Below are positions 50,943 through 59,147 of a DNA stretch of 64,000 bases, piece by piece (within the stretch, counting starts at the first letter, position 1; each line of letters starts with the position of its first letter). The position numbers were made by a program, and so were the translations under genes. Below the pieces are notes generated by a model. It had not been told where the DNA came from. It worked only from the letters and a program-made list of their open reading frames with translations, and searched no databases. The DNA lies in contig JAWLFY010000010.1 of NCBI GenBank assembly GCA_041685355.1, positions 4,039 through 68,038 on the forward strand, given 5' to 3'. Source of the DNA: JAWLFY01 sp041685355. GTDB taxonomy: Bacteria; Planctomycetota; Planctomycetia; Pirellulales; Pirellulaceae.

Positions 50943-52676
50943 ATGACCGCCAAGACCCGTAAAAGAGGGACCAGCATGACCAGGAAGGCCGCCGCGGTGA
51001 GCCACGAACCGGGGTTCCTGACCGGACGGGGAGGCTTCCTGACCGGACGGGGATTTCGGAACATGGGCGGGCGGCATGCCGTTTGGGGGCTGCTTGCCGA
51101 GTTGGCTCTGCTGGTGGGGCTGTTCTTTCTCTACGGCGGTGACCCGCCCCCGATGGTCAACGAGGCCCACTACCTGGCCCAAGCCAAACATTTCTGGGAC
51201 CCGAGCTGGTGTCCGGACGACCAGTTTCTCACCTCGGCAAAGGCGCACGCGGCGTTCTACGCCTTGTTCGGATGGCCGACCCGGCTGGTGTCACTCGAAA
51301 CGGCCGCCTGGGTCGGACGCCTGGCCGGGTGGCTGACGCTGGCGATCGGGCTCCGTCACCTCACGAGGGCTTTCATCCCGGTTCGCTTCGCGTCGCTTGC
51401 CGTCGCCACGGTTTGGATCGCCGGGATCGAGTACGCGAACTTCGCCGGGGAGTGGGTGGTCGGCGGGATCGAGGGGAAGGTTCCGGCTTACGGATTGACG
51501 CTCGTCGGGATGGGGGAAATGGCCCGGCGACGTTGGCAAAACGCTTGGGTGGCGTTGGGGGCGGCCGCCGCGTTCCACGTCCTCGTCGGCGGATGGTCGG
51601 TGATCGCGACCCTGGTCGCCTGGGGGATGACCGAGGCTCGTCGCCCCAATCGCGCGCCGCTGTTTCGTCCCGGTCTATTGGTTGGCGGTGGGCTGGCGTT
51701 GGTGGGACTCGTCCCGGCCGTCTGGTTGACGGCCGGGGTGACGGCCGAGGAATCGGCGGCCGCGGCCCGCATTTACACCTACTTTCGGCTCCCCCATCAC
51801 CTGCTCCCCTCCAGCTTTCCCACGTCGTGGTACGTGCGGCACGGGGTGCTCGTCGTCGCGACGGGGGGACTCCTTTGGGCCGCCGCCCGCCATGGCCGCC
51901 GCCCGGCTTGGCGACGGGTGGGCTGGTTCGCCTTCGCCACGGTCGGGCTCGCGATCATCGGCCTGGGGATCGGCACGTTGACGACCTCACATCCAGACTT
52001 AGCGGCAAGGCTGCTGCGTTACTACTGGTTCCGTCTCACCGATGTCGCGGTACCCCTCGTGGCGGCACTCGCCGTCGCTCGCCTGTTCGTCGTCCCACTC
52101 GTCCTCCGATCCCCCCCCACTCCTTACCGTGGGACCGGGTCGTTCCGCTTTCTGGTCAGCGCCGCCCTCTTGCTGGTCAGCGCCGCGGCCGTCGGGCGGA
52201 GCAGCTTCGAGCGGATGCGGCTCGGTGTCCCGCCCGCCGCAAGCCACCGGATCCTCGGCTGGGACGCCGACGCACCGCCCAAGCGTCAGCAAGCGACCTT
52301 TCGCGATTGGCTCGCGGTGTGTCGATTCATCCACGCCACCACCCCCGAAGACGAAACGTTCCTGACGCCCCGGCACCAACAAACGTTCAAATGGTATGCG
52401 GGGCGTGCCGAGGTGGTGAACTGGAAAGACGTCCCGCAAGACGCTGCCAGCCTCCAAGACTGGACGACACGCTTCCGCGAAGTCTTCCCACGGCGGCTCG
52501 GTACGGTCCGCGTGTCGATCCAGTATTCGACCCTCCGGGAACTCGCCGAGAAATACGACGTCCGCTACTTGCTCGTCGACCGCCGCGTGAACGGACCCCA
52601 TCTGCCGTTGGTCCGCATCTATCCCCGAGCCCCCGAACGGAATGACACCTACGCGATCTACGAGCTGCCCCGCTGA
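50943..52676 (+). CDS. Polytopic membrane protein, DUF6798-like
   Basis: 577 aa with about nine to eleven predicted membrane helices (for example GLLAELALLVGLFFLYGG, FASLAVATVWIAGIEYANF, LLVGGGLALVGLVPAVWLTA) and a soluble C-terminal domain of about 130 residues ending RYLLVDRR...YAIYELPR. FAGEWVVGGIEGKVPAYG in the middle recalls planctomycete DUF6798 proteins. The general layout resembles GT39/DUF2029-type glycosyltransferases, but I see no catalytic motif. The 5' end carries a 21-bp direct repeat (51015-51053) encoding GFLTGRG twice. ATG 50943 is used; ATG 51063, after the repeat and just before the first helix, is a real alternative. Confidence 0.72.
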   Translation: MTAKTRKRGTSMTRKAAAVSHEPGFLTGRGGFLTGRGFRNMGGRHAVWGLLAELALLVGLFFLYGGDPPPMVNEAHYLAQAKHFWDPSWCPDDQFLTSAKAHAAFYALFGWPTRLVSLETAAWVGRLAGWLTLAIGLRHLTRAFIPVRFASLAVATVWIAGIEYANFAGEWVVGGIEGKVPAYGLTLVGMGEMARRRWQNAWVALGAAAAFHVLVGGWSVIATLVAWGMTEARRPNRAPLFRPGLLVGGGLALVGLVPAVWLTAGVTAEESAAAARIYTYFRLPHHLLPSSFPTSWYVRHGVLVVATGGLLWAAARHGRRPAWRRVGWFAFATVGLAIIGLGIGTLTTSHPDLAARLLRYYWFRLTDVAVPLVAALAVARLFVVPLVLRSPPTPYRGTGSFRFLVSAALLLVSAAAVGRSSFERMRLGVPPAASHRILGWDADAPPKRQQATFRDWLAVCRFIHATTPEDETFLTPRHQQTFKWYAGRAEVVNWKDVPQDAASLQDWTTRFREVFPRRLGTVRVSIQYSTLRELAEKYDVRYLLVDRRVNGPHLPLVRIYPRAPERNDTYAIYELPR

Positions 52677-52726
52677 ACCGTGTGATCGGCCGAACCGTTT
52701 GATCACCCGAACGGCCTGCCCGCTCA

Positions 52727-52855
52727 GAGCCTGTCCGAAAAGGGGCCGACCCTCTCTTGGAGCGAGCCGGTAGTCACCCAAGGACGCGGAAAAGCCGTTT
52801 CACGCAATGTCAGCTGGAAATCTACAAAGGGTCGGCCCCCTTTTCGGACAGGCGC
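52727..52855. mobile_element. MITE-like element with IS5-type ends
   Basis: 129-bp element with near-perfect terminal inverted repeats of about 27 bp. The left end starts GAGCCTGTCCGAAAAGGGG; the right end, reverse-complemented, starts GCGCCTGTCCGAAAAGGGG. Both continue into CCGACCCT. It is flanked by the 3-bp direct repeat TCA (52724-52726 and 52856-52858). Ends beginning GAGCCTGT with a TNA target duplication fit, from memory, the IS1031 group of IS5. The inside has no coding capacity. It lies between convergent genes and could also fold into a strong hairpin. Confidence 0.75.
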
Positions 52856-52856
52856 T

Positions 52857-52989
52857 CATTCCCGAAACGCGTGGACATTCCCGAAACGCGTGGACATTCC
52901 CGAAACGCGTGGACATTCCCGAAACACGTGGACATTCCCGAAACACGTGGACATTCCCGAAACACGTGGACATTCCCGAAACACGTGGA
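52857..52989. repeat. 19-bp tandem array, 7 copies
   Basis: Seven exact-length copies. The first three are CATTCCCGAAACGCGTGGA and the last four CATTCCCGAAACACGTGGA. The array begins within the right target duplication of the MITE-like element. It is non-coding and has no spacers. Confidence 0.95.
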
Positions 52990-53011
52990 ACGCCAAACAC
53001 CGATCCGGCGT

Positions 53012-54157
53012 TCACCGGATCAACGCGACCTCGACCTCTAAACCGGGACCGAACCCGAGCATCACCCACGGCTTCGCTTGGGCCGTTCGTCGGAACGAAT
53101 CGAGGATGATCGGCATCGTCGCGGAGGACATGTTCCCATGTTCGGTCAATACCCGTCGCGGCGTCGCCAACGCGTCCCCCGCAAGCCCGAGCGCCTGCTC
53201 GACCGCGGTCAGAATCCTGGCCCCGCCCGGATGCACGGCCCACCCGCCGATCGTCTCGACAAACTCGCCGTGCCGCCCCAACCAGGCTCGCAGATATTCC
53301 GCCAAATGGGCCGAAATCAACTCGGGGACCTTGGCCGACAACGTCATTTCGAAACCGTGGTTGCCGACCCGCCACGTCATCGCGTCGCGGCTGGCAGGGA
53401 TCAGATACGAACCGGTCGCGATGATCCGATCACCGGTCGCGGCGAGACCGTCGGCACGCCCCACGGCGGAGGCACGCGCCGGCCGTCCCGGCTCGGCCGA
53501 AGAAACCGGCCCTCCCGCCACCACCATCGCGCCGGCACCGTCGGCGAATATCGCCCCGGAGACGATCCGGTTGGCGTCGAACCCGTACTGATAGTGAAGG
53601 CTGCACAATTCCACGCAGCAGATCAACACCCGCGCATCCGGCTCGGCGGCGATCAGCCCGCGGGCGACACGGAGCCCGTTAATCGCGGCGTGGCATCCCA
53701 TGAATCCGACCTGAATCCGCTCGACCCCCGGTGCCAGCCCCAACCCGTCGATTAGCTCGATATCAACCCCCGGGGCGCTAAACCCGGTACACGTGACGGT
53801 GATCAAATGCGTCACTTCGGAAGCATCGATCCCGGCTTGCCGAAGCGATCGGGTCGCCGCATCGACGGCCAACCGCGGCGCTTCGGCGGCATACCGGTCG
53901 TTGCGATCTTCGGTCGAAGGGCCACGGTCCGACGCCGACTCGGCCGGCGGATAAAAACTCTGGACGACCGCGCCGCCCGGACCCGACTCCAACAGCACGC
54001 TGCCCCGATTCCCGATCCCGGTCCGCCGGTACAAGACACTCAGCTTGCGGCGCTCTTCGAGATTCGTACACGACACCGTCGACGCGTACTCGGCCGCCCG
54101 CTCACGGTCGATCCGGTGTTTCGGAAGGGCCGTCCCGATCCCAAGAATCTCGGCCAT
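53012..54157 (-). CDS. Type III polyketide synthase (chalcone/alkylresorcinol synthase family)
   Basis: 381-aa homodimeric ketosynthase that extends an acyl-CoA with malonyl-CoA. The catalytic triad is complete: Cys155 in GFMGCHAA, His309 in WAVHPGG, Asn342 in EHGNMSS. The ending GFGPGLEVEVALI is typical. Start ATG 54157 (MAEILGIGTALPKHRI). It is last in a minus-strand operon behind a flavoprotein (5 bp apart) and a methyltransferase, a gene set like srsA-srsC-srsB of Streptomyces griseus, which makes methylated phenolic lipids. A long-chain alkylresorcinol or pyrone product is therefore likely, though the starter unit cannot be read from sequence. Confidence 0.93.
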   Translation of the reverse strand: MAEILGIGTALPKHRIDRERAAEYASTVSCTNLEERRKLSVLYRRTGIGNRGSVLLESGPGGAVVQSFYPPAESASDRGPSTEDRNDRYAAEAPRLAVDAATRSLRQAGIDASEVTHLITVTCTGFSAPGVDIELIDGLGLAPGVERIQVGFMGCHAAINGLRVARGLIAAEPDARVLICCVELCSLHYQYGFDANRIVSGAIFADGAGAMVVAGGPVSSAEPGRPARASAVGRADGLAATGDRIIATGSYLIPASRDAMTWRVGNHGFEMTLSAKVPELISAHLAEYLRAWLGRHGEFVETIGGWAVHPGGARILTAVEQALGLAGDALATPRRVLTEHGNMSSATMPIILDSFRRTAQAKPWVMLGFGPGLEVEVALIR

Positions 54158-54162
54158 CAAGT

Positions 54163-55317
54163 TCACTCCAACGTTCGAAGGATCGGTCGGGCGAGCCACG
54201 GGGCGCGACGGATCGCGACCGACGCCGCCCTCCGTAACCCGCCCGATCGGATCGCCGTGGTCAGCCGGCTACAACGGGCCCGTGGCCCCCACATCAATTC
54301 GCGATAGCGGTCACGCCACCGGTCACCTGTCGACTCGCGAGCCCCACCGTCGGACACCAAATGGTCCGCCGCCGCGATCCCTGTTTGCAAAGCCCACGTG
54401 ATCCCCTCGCCCGTAAACGGTTCGATGTACCCGGCCGCGTCCCCCACCGCGATCAACCGTCCTCGGCCGGCAACCCGCGCCCGACGCAGTGGTCCTGTCA
54501 CAAGTGGCCCCGTCACAAGTGACCCGGCCGCCATCGAACCGGCGTCCGTCTCCCGATCGCCGGTCGGCTTCCCGCGGGCGATCGCGATCGCCTCCGACAC
54601 CAACCGATCACGCCCCCCTTTCCTCGCAAATCCGTGGACCGCGGCGGCAACGTCAACCCGTCCGTCTTCCAACCGAGCCGTCCCGACGTAGCCGCGCCCG
54701 TCGCAAGCCATCCGGATCTCACCCGCCTCCGCCCCCGCCAAATCGTCCCCCGCCGTATACCCCAGCGTCCACGCCAACCCGACCGGCCCGTGCGGCGGTT
54801 CGACCCACGGCAATATCGGATGTCCGTTGACCCGTGGCATGACGACCCCGTTCAGCCCCGCCGCGATGACGACCGTCTCATACCCCTCGGTGATCGTACG
54901 GCCGCCCTCCGATAACGACACGGTCACCCGATCCGGTTCGGCGGCAACAATCGCGGCCGAGCAAGGCTGGCGGATCAAGACCCCCGCCCTCGCGGCCTTC
55001 CGGAGCAACTCCTCGTCCAACCGTTCCCGCGAGATCGAGACGCCCCCGCGAAGGGGAACAGAGACACCTCTGCCGTCGAAAATCCCCCGCCACCGATCGA
55101 GCCGAACCCCGTTCGCCTCGACCCAGTGGCGGCACCCGAGCTCTTCCAACGCCCGCAATCCGGCGCCGCCGAGACAACACCCACAAACCTTGAACCGCGG
55201 GAACACCGACCGCTCGACCAGCTCCACCGGCAAACCGTGGTGGCAAAGACGGATCGCCGTGGCGGCCCCGGCAGGTCCGCCGCCAATCACCAACACGGGG
55301 TTTGCGAAACCCGTCAT
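54163..55317 (-). CDS. FAD-dependent oxidoreductase (geranylgeranyl reductase-like) of the polyketide operon
   Basis: 384 aa. VLVIGGGPAGAATAIRLCHH is the FAD-binding Rossmann motif and LVERSVFPRFKVCGCCLG matches the geranylgeranyl reductase/flavin hydroxylase group. RLIAVGDAAGYIEPFTGEGI is the second FAD motif. It could hydroxylate or reduce the polyketide product, like SrsC. A 15-bp duplication (54497-54526) encodes SLVTGPLVTGP in a variable loop. The start ATG 55317 overlaps the stop of the methyltransferase gene (ATGA). Confidence 0.88.
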   Translation of the reverse strand: MTGFANPVLVIGGGPAGAATAIRLCHHGLPVELVERSVFPRFKVCGCCLGGAGLRALEELGCRHWVEANGVRLDRWRGIFDGRGVSVPLRGGVSISRERLDEELLRKAARAGVLIRQPCSAAIVAAEPDRVTVSLSEGGRTITEGYETVVIAAGLNGVVMPRVNGHPILPWVEPPHGPVGLAWTLGYTAGDDLAGAEAGEIRMACDGRGYVGTARLEDGRVDVAAAVHGFARKGGRDRLVSEAIAIARGKPTGDRETDAGSMAAGSLVTGPLVTGPLRRARVAGRGRLIAVGDAAGYIEPFTGEGITWALQTGIAAADHLVSDGGARESTGDRWRDRYRELMWGPRARCSRLTTAIRSGGLRRAASVAIRRAPWLARPILRTLE

Positions 55318-56045
55318 GCAAACGCCGGGACCGAGAGCGGCACGTCGACGACGTCGATCGATGCCAAGAACCGACACGGAAACAGCGGCCGTACATCGAC
55401 CGGGTGGGCCAACGCCCGCTCGGCCAGCACCGCGAACTCCCCGCGGGTGTACGCCCCGCGGACGCTGGCTGCCGCGTCGTCATGGACGACAGGTGACCGC
55501 GTCACCATCCGCGCCGCTGCCGCGACCAGAAAGAGGTTCGTCCGCGACCGCTCTAGGTCACACACGAGCGCGGCGATCTCCGCCGACGCACGCATCGACT
55601 GAAGCAGCTTGATCACTTGATAGTCGTCCAAATGGTGGATGAACAGCGAACAGGTCACGACGTCGAACCCCAGCGGCAACCCGTCGCGGACACAATCGCG
55701 ACGGATCGCCGTGACTTCGACACCCCGCTCTCGTGCCAGCCGGCTGGTCGTCTCGATCGCGACCTCGCTGATGTCAACCGTCGTCAACCGTAACCGCAAA
55801 CCCGACGCCTTGGCCCATTCGGCCCACGCGACGGCAACGTCTCCGCCCCCGCTGGCCACGTCGAGCACCCGCAACGGGCGGTCATCGAGCCGTACCGCGT
55901 ACCGTTTCAACCGCCGAAACAAAACGCGCGATACCCCGCTGATCCGATTCAATCGGGCCAGCCCCTTGAGGGCCTCGACATGATCGCGCTCCGGCAATCC
56001 CGGGTCGTCCATCCGCTCGGGGGTTCGAGACCTTGGGAACGTCAT
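55314..56045 (-). CDS. SAM-dependent methyltransferase of the polyketide operon
   Basis: 243-aa class I methyltransferase. Motif I is VLDVASGGGDVAVAWAEWAK, followed by VDISEVAIETTSRLARERG, then FDVVTCSLFIHHLDDYQVI. The C-terminal part is short. By analogy with SrsB it would methylate the ring formed by the type III synthase. Starts at ATG 56045, overlapping the lgt stop by ATGA, and ends overlapping the flavoprotein start, so three consecutive genes are coupled. Confidence 0.88.
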   Translation of the reverse strand: MTFPRSRTPERMDDPGLPERDHVEALKGLARLNRISGVSRVLFRRLKRYAVRLDDRPLRVLDVASGGGDVAVAWAEWAKASGLRLRLTTVDISEVAIETTSRLARERGVEVTAIRRDCVRDGLPLGFDVVTCSLFIHHLDDYQVIKLLQSMRASAEIAALVCDLERSRTNLFLVAAAARMVTRSPVVHDDAAASVRGAYTRGEFAVLAERALAHPVDVRPLFPCRFLASIDVVDVPLSVPAFA

Positions 56046-57295
56046 GACGTCGAGGGGGAAGCCGGGTGCTGGTGGTCACCACGCGATGCCAGCCGAACGA
56101 CGAACGCCACCGAAACGAAGAACACCAGGATGCTGACCCACTGCGAAATCGACAACTCCGTTCCGAAGCGTCCCGCCTCGTCGACGCGAACGATCTCCAA
56201 CACGAACCGAACCACAGCGTAACCGGCGAAACCGGCGAACATCAGCACCCCCGGGCGCCAACGCCACCGCGAGACCACCAGAAGCAACCCGGCCATCACC
56301 GCCGCGCTCAGGCTGCTCCACAACTGCGCCGCCCGTACCGGCAACGCCCTCCCGGGCAACTCGTCCGGGCCCCAGCGAAAACGGTCCCCCTCGATGCGAA
56401 CCTGAATCGCCGATCGGATCGCCTCGCGCGCCACGTCCCGGTCCGATTCGTCGTCGATCGCGGCAACCGTCCCGATCGTGTCGATACGCTGGCCGGCACG
56501 GATCCCCGCCCGCTCGGCCAAACTCCCCGGACGGACGGAGATCACCACGCGCCGCACCGGATCGATCTGCAACCCGACCAATTCCCCCGAACGAAGTTGC
56601 TCCTCGTAAACCGGACTGCCCGGAGGAAACTCGATCGCCATCGGCCCCGGTTCACAACGCCCACCGTAACAGCACCCGTTCATCAAGCAACCGATCCGAC
56701 CGAGCGCGATCCCGACGAAAATGCACGGGATGATCACGTCGCCGATCACCAACCACGGAAGTCGATGTCGGATCAAGAACACCACCGCCGAGGCGAACCC
56801 GCCCAAAATTCCCCCGTATACGACCAACCCCCCTTCGGTGAACAGCACCATGTCGCGGAGCGAATCGAAATGGTCGCGGTACTGGATCACATAAAAAAGC
56901 CTGGCCCCCGCGATCCCCCCGATGAACACCCACGGCGCCAAAGCGTAAATCGTCTCCGCGGATACCCCGTAACGCGGCGCACGGTACGCCGCCAACCCCA
57001 CCGCCGCGACGACAGCGAACAACAACATCACCCCGTAACCGCGGATCGCCATCCCCAACGGCTCGCCTGCCAAATCCCGGACCTCCGCCATCGGCAACGC
57101 GAAGGCGACGACCGCCGCTGCGATCCCCCACATTGGCCCCTCGCCGACCAACACGTCCCAAATCGACTCGCCCCGTTTCGCCCCCCAAGCCAACCGGACG
57201 ATCAACAAAATTGCCAACCCGATCAGCACCCAACCGAAGCCGAATACCGGCAAACCGGCCACCTCGTGGGGAATCACCAATAAAGTTCGACGCAT
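56042..57295 (-). CDS. lgt: Prolipoprotein diacylglyceryl transferase (Lgt) with inserted PDZ-like domain
   Basis: 417-aa inner-membrane enzyme that attaches diacylglycerol to the lipobox cysteine of prolipoproteins; usual length is 260-300. Family motifs: AIRGYGVMLLF, IGGIAGARLFYVIQY, GGLVVYGGILGG, and LGRIGCLMNGCCYGG with Arg200 and Asn206. Between this and the later RAAQLW segment lies an insertion of about 80 residues with VISVRPGSLAERAGIRAGQR, a PDZ-type turn. The N-terminus is also extended by roughly 75 residues with extra helices. Start ATG 57295 (MRRTLLVIPHEV). It is the first gene of the operon with the polyketide genes. Confidence 0.9.
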   Translation of the reverse strand: MRRTLLVIPHEVAGLPVFGFGWVLIGLAILLIVRLAWGAKRGESIWDVLVGEGPMWGIAAAVVAFALPMAEVRDLAGEPLGMAIRGYGVMLLFAVVAAVGLAAYRAPRYGVSAETIYALAPWVFIGGIAGARLFYVIQYRDHFDSLRDMVLFTEGGLVVYGGILGGFASAVVFLIRHRLPWLVIGDVIIPCIFVGIALGRIGCLMNGCCYGGRCEPGPMAIEFPPGSPVYEEQLRSGELVGLQIDPVRRVVISVRPGSLAERAGIRAGQRIDTIGTVAAIDDESDRDVAREAIRSAIQVRIEGDRFRWGPDELPGRALPVRAAQLWSSLSAAVMAGLLLVVSRWRWRPGVLMFAGFAGYAVVRFVLEIVRVDEAGRFGTELSISQWVSILVFFVSVAFVVRLASRGDHQHPASPSTS

Positions 57296-57548
57296 GGGGG
57301 AATCGCCCGAATCGACACGGGTTACAAGGCTCGTTGGGGATCCCCCCGTCATACGCTCTGACGGTCTCGGACGCGACCCCGTCTGCGTCGCGGATGTCGT
57401 CGAGACTTCCGACGGGTTGATCTTGAACCGGGAACACCGACTCGTCTACTTTCCGTCCGCCCGAAGCCGCTTCCGACCTCCCGAACCCGGCGCCCAAGTC
57501 CTCGCGCGAAGCCCCGCAGATCCCCGCCCGAACGACCGGAGTCGCCCC

Positions 57549-58367
57549 GTGAACCGCTTCCCGTTCTCTCTTCCGATCACCGTTCCCCCGCCGATGTCCC
57601 TGATCATCATGACGGGCGTGGTCTCGTTACTGACCGCCAAGTCGCTGCCCGCCGACGAAGGGAGGCCATCGAATCCGCCGTCTTTTCGTGTCGATATCCG
57701 GTTTTACGAAGCCGAATCGATAGGGGGCGACCCGACGGTCCCCCTCTCCGCACACCGGATCCTGTTCCACCGCGGCGTCACGTACGACCTCCCGCAATCC
57801 CCCCGCGATCGCGTCCGTTTCGTCACCGTCGTCGACCCCAACCGATCCCGCGTGATGCTGTTGGACCGGCAATCGAAAGTCCGCGCCACCGTCCCGACCG
57901 ATCACTTGGTCGAGCTCACCGCGAAAATCCGCTCGACAACCGAAAACGCCGAAAAACGCGACGGCCTCGGGCTCAACGCGAACGTCGCCGTCGACGCCCC
58001 GAACCGGCGGTACTCCATCGGCTTCGGCCGCGTCACCTACCGTACCGATACCCGCCGCCCCACCGACCCCGCCGTCGCACGAGCGTTCGGCCGCTTCAGC
58101 GACTGGGCCGGACGGCTGAACATCGCTCGACCCTCCGACGCCCCGCCACCGTTCGCTCGGATGACCCTCAGCCGCTCCCTGGTCGCCGCCGGGCTGATTC
58201 CCGAGACGATGACGGTCACGATCCGCAACGACCCGAGCGACCTCCAATTCAACGTCACGCACGAACTGACCGAGCGGCTCGACGAGGACGACCTGAAACA
58301 AATCCGCGAGGTCGAAGGGATGATGGCCGCCTACCGTGATATCCCCTTCGAATCGTTCCCGGAATGA
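57549..58367 (+). CDS. Secreted hypothetical protein
   Basis: About 272 aa from GTG 57549, or 257 aa from ATG 57594, where a signal peptide starts (LIIMTGVVSLLTAKSLPADE). The mature part is beta-rich at first (SFRVDIRFYEAESIGG, VTYDLPQSPRDRVRFVTVVD), then helical, with a conserved-looking end (TVTIRNDPSDLQFNVTHELT). I recognise no catalytic motif. It resembles planctomycete-only exported proteins. It is divergent from lgt (about 250 bp) and its stop is followed by REP-like copy 2. Confidence 0.68.
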   Translation: MNRFPFSLPITVPPPMSLIIMTGVVSLLTAKSLPADEGRPSNPPSFRVDIRFYEAESIGGDPTVPLSAHRILFHRGVTYDLPQSPRDRVRFVTVVDPNRSRVMLLDRQSKVRATVPTDHLVELTAKIRSTTENAEKRDGLGLNANVAVDAPNRRYSIGFGRVTYRTDTRRPTDPAVARAFGRFSDWAGRLNIARPSDAPPPFARMTLSRSLVAAGLIPETMTVTIRNDPSDLQFNVTHELTERLDEDDLKQIREVEGMMAAYRDIPFESFPE

Positions 58368-58430
58368 ACGGATTCCTCGTGCTAGGGCGTCACCCAACGG
58401 CGACCAAGCAACCGTCAGGAAATCACGTCA

Positions 58431-58466
58431 ACCCTTAGCGGAACGGCGCAAGCCGTCCGGTCTCAC
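58431..58466. repeat. REP-like hairpin repeat, copy 2
   Basis: Matches 127-162 except for a few bases (ACCCTTAGCGGAACGGCG, then CAAGCCGTCCGGT). The hairpin GGAACGGC/GCCGTCC is conserved. It lies 63 bp after a stop codon, between convergent genes. Confidence 0.7.
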
Positions 58467-58504
58467 GGCAGCGGAGGGGATCGATCGTTCGTTCCCGACG
58501 GTTG

Positions 58505-58996
58505 CTACCGCCAAATTTCCAGGGCGCTCTGGGTAAAGAACGCCAAGTGGACGACGAGTAACGTCGCGGGGATGATCCGCCGCCCCGAAGCGAAGGCGAA
58601 CAGTGCCAACCCACACCCGAGCGTGGCCACGGGAAACGCCCCTCCCGGAAAGGTCCAAACCGCCGCGGCCGCAAAACCGGCCACGATCGCCGATGCCCAC
58701 AACGAGCCGCTCGCCGTGTAGCGAACCGCCCCCCCCTCCCATGCCGAGCCGTCGTCCCATGCCGAGCCGTCGTCCCATGCCGTGCGGCTGCCCCCCACCG
58801 CGTCTCCGCTAACTTCCGAACCCACGGCCGCGTCGCGTGTCGACGTGCCAGTTCCCACGACGGGTTCCGCCGGGTCGAACGGCGATCCGACGCGGACGCC
58901 GAAACCCTGGCCTTCCTCCGCGTCGAATCGATCCGCCGCCCCGGTGGCTCCGCCCGCTTCTGAGCCGCTTCGGTTCGCTTCGTCGCCGGATGACAT
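58505..58996 (-). CDS. Membrane protein with repetitive acidic N-terminus
   Basis: 163 aa, hypothetical. Residues 1-95 are disordered and Gly/Asp/Ser-rich, and include SAWDDG repeats encoded by an 18-bp array (58738-58785). The C-terminal 70 residues form two or three membrane helices (LWASAIVAGFAAAAVWTF, ATLGCGLALFAFASG, ATLLVVHLAFFTQSALE). The ATG at 58996 is chosen over a TTG one codon earlier. The helices suggest a real gene, but the codon bias of the N-terminus is driven by repeats. Confidence 0.6.
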   Translation of the reverse strand: MSSGDEANRSGSEAGGATGAADRFDAEEGQGFGVRVGSPFDPAEPVVGTGTSTRDAAVGSEVSGDAVGGSRTAWDDGSAWDDGSAWEGGAVRYTASGSLWASAIVAGFAAAAVWTFPGGAFPVATLGCGLALFAFASGRRIIPATLLVVHLAFFTQSALEIWR

Positions 58997-59147
58997 CAAG
59001 ACGTGAACGGGGGGTGAGTGGCAATTTCTTGTCGGTTCTTCAAGCGTTTCGCTATCTTACATGGACATCCCCGAATCTCGAACACCGAGGACGCATGTCC
59101 GCTCGATGACACGCGTTGCCTGACCGACCGAACCCGCGAGTGATGCT

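Noticed and set aside
52857..52989. CRISPR array
   Set aside because: Seven 19-bp units are directly adjacent with no variable spacers, and no cas genes are present. It is a plain tandem repeat.
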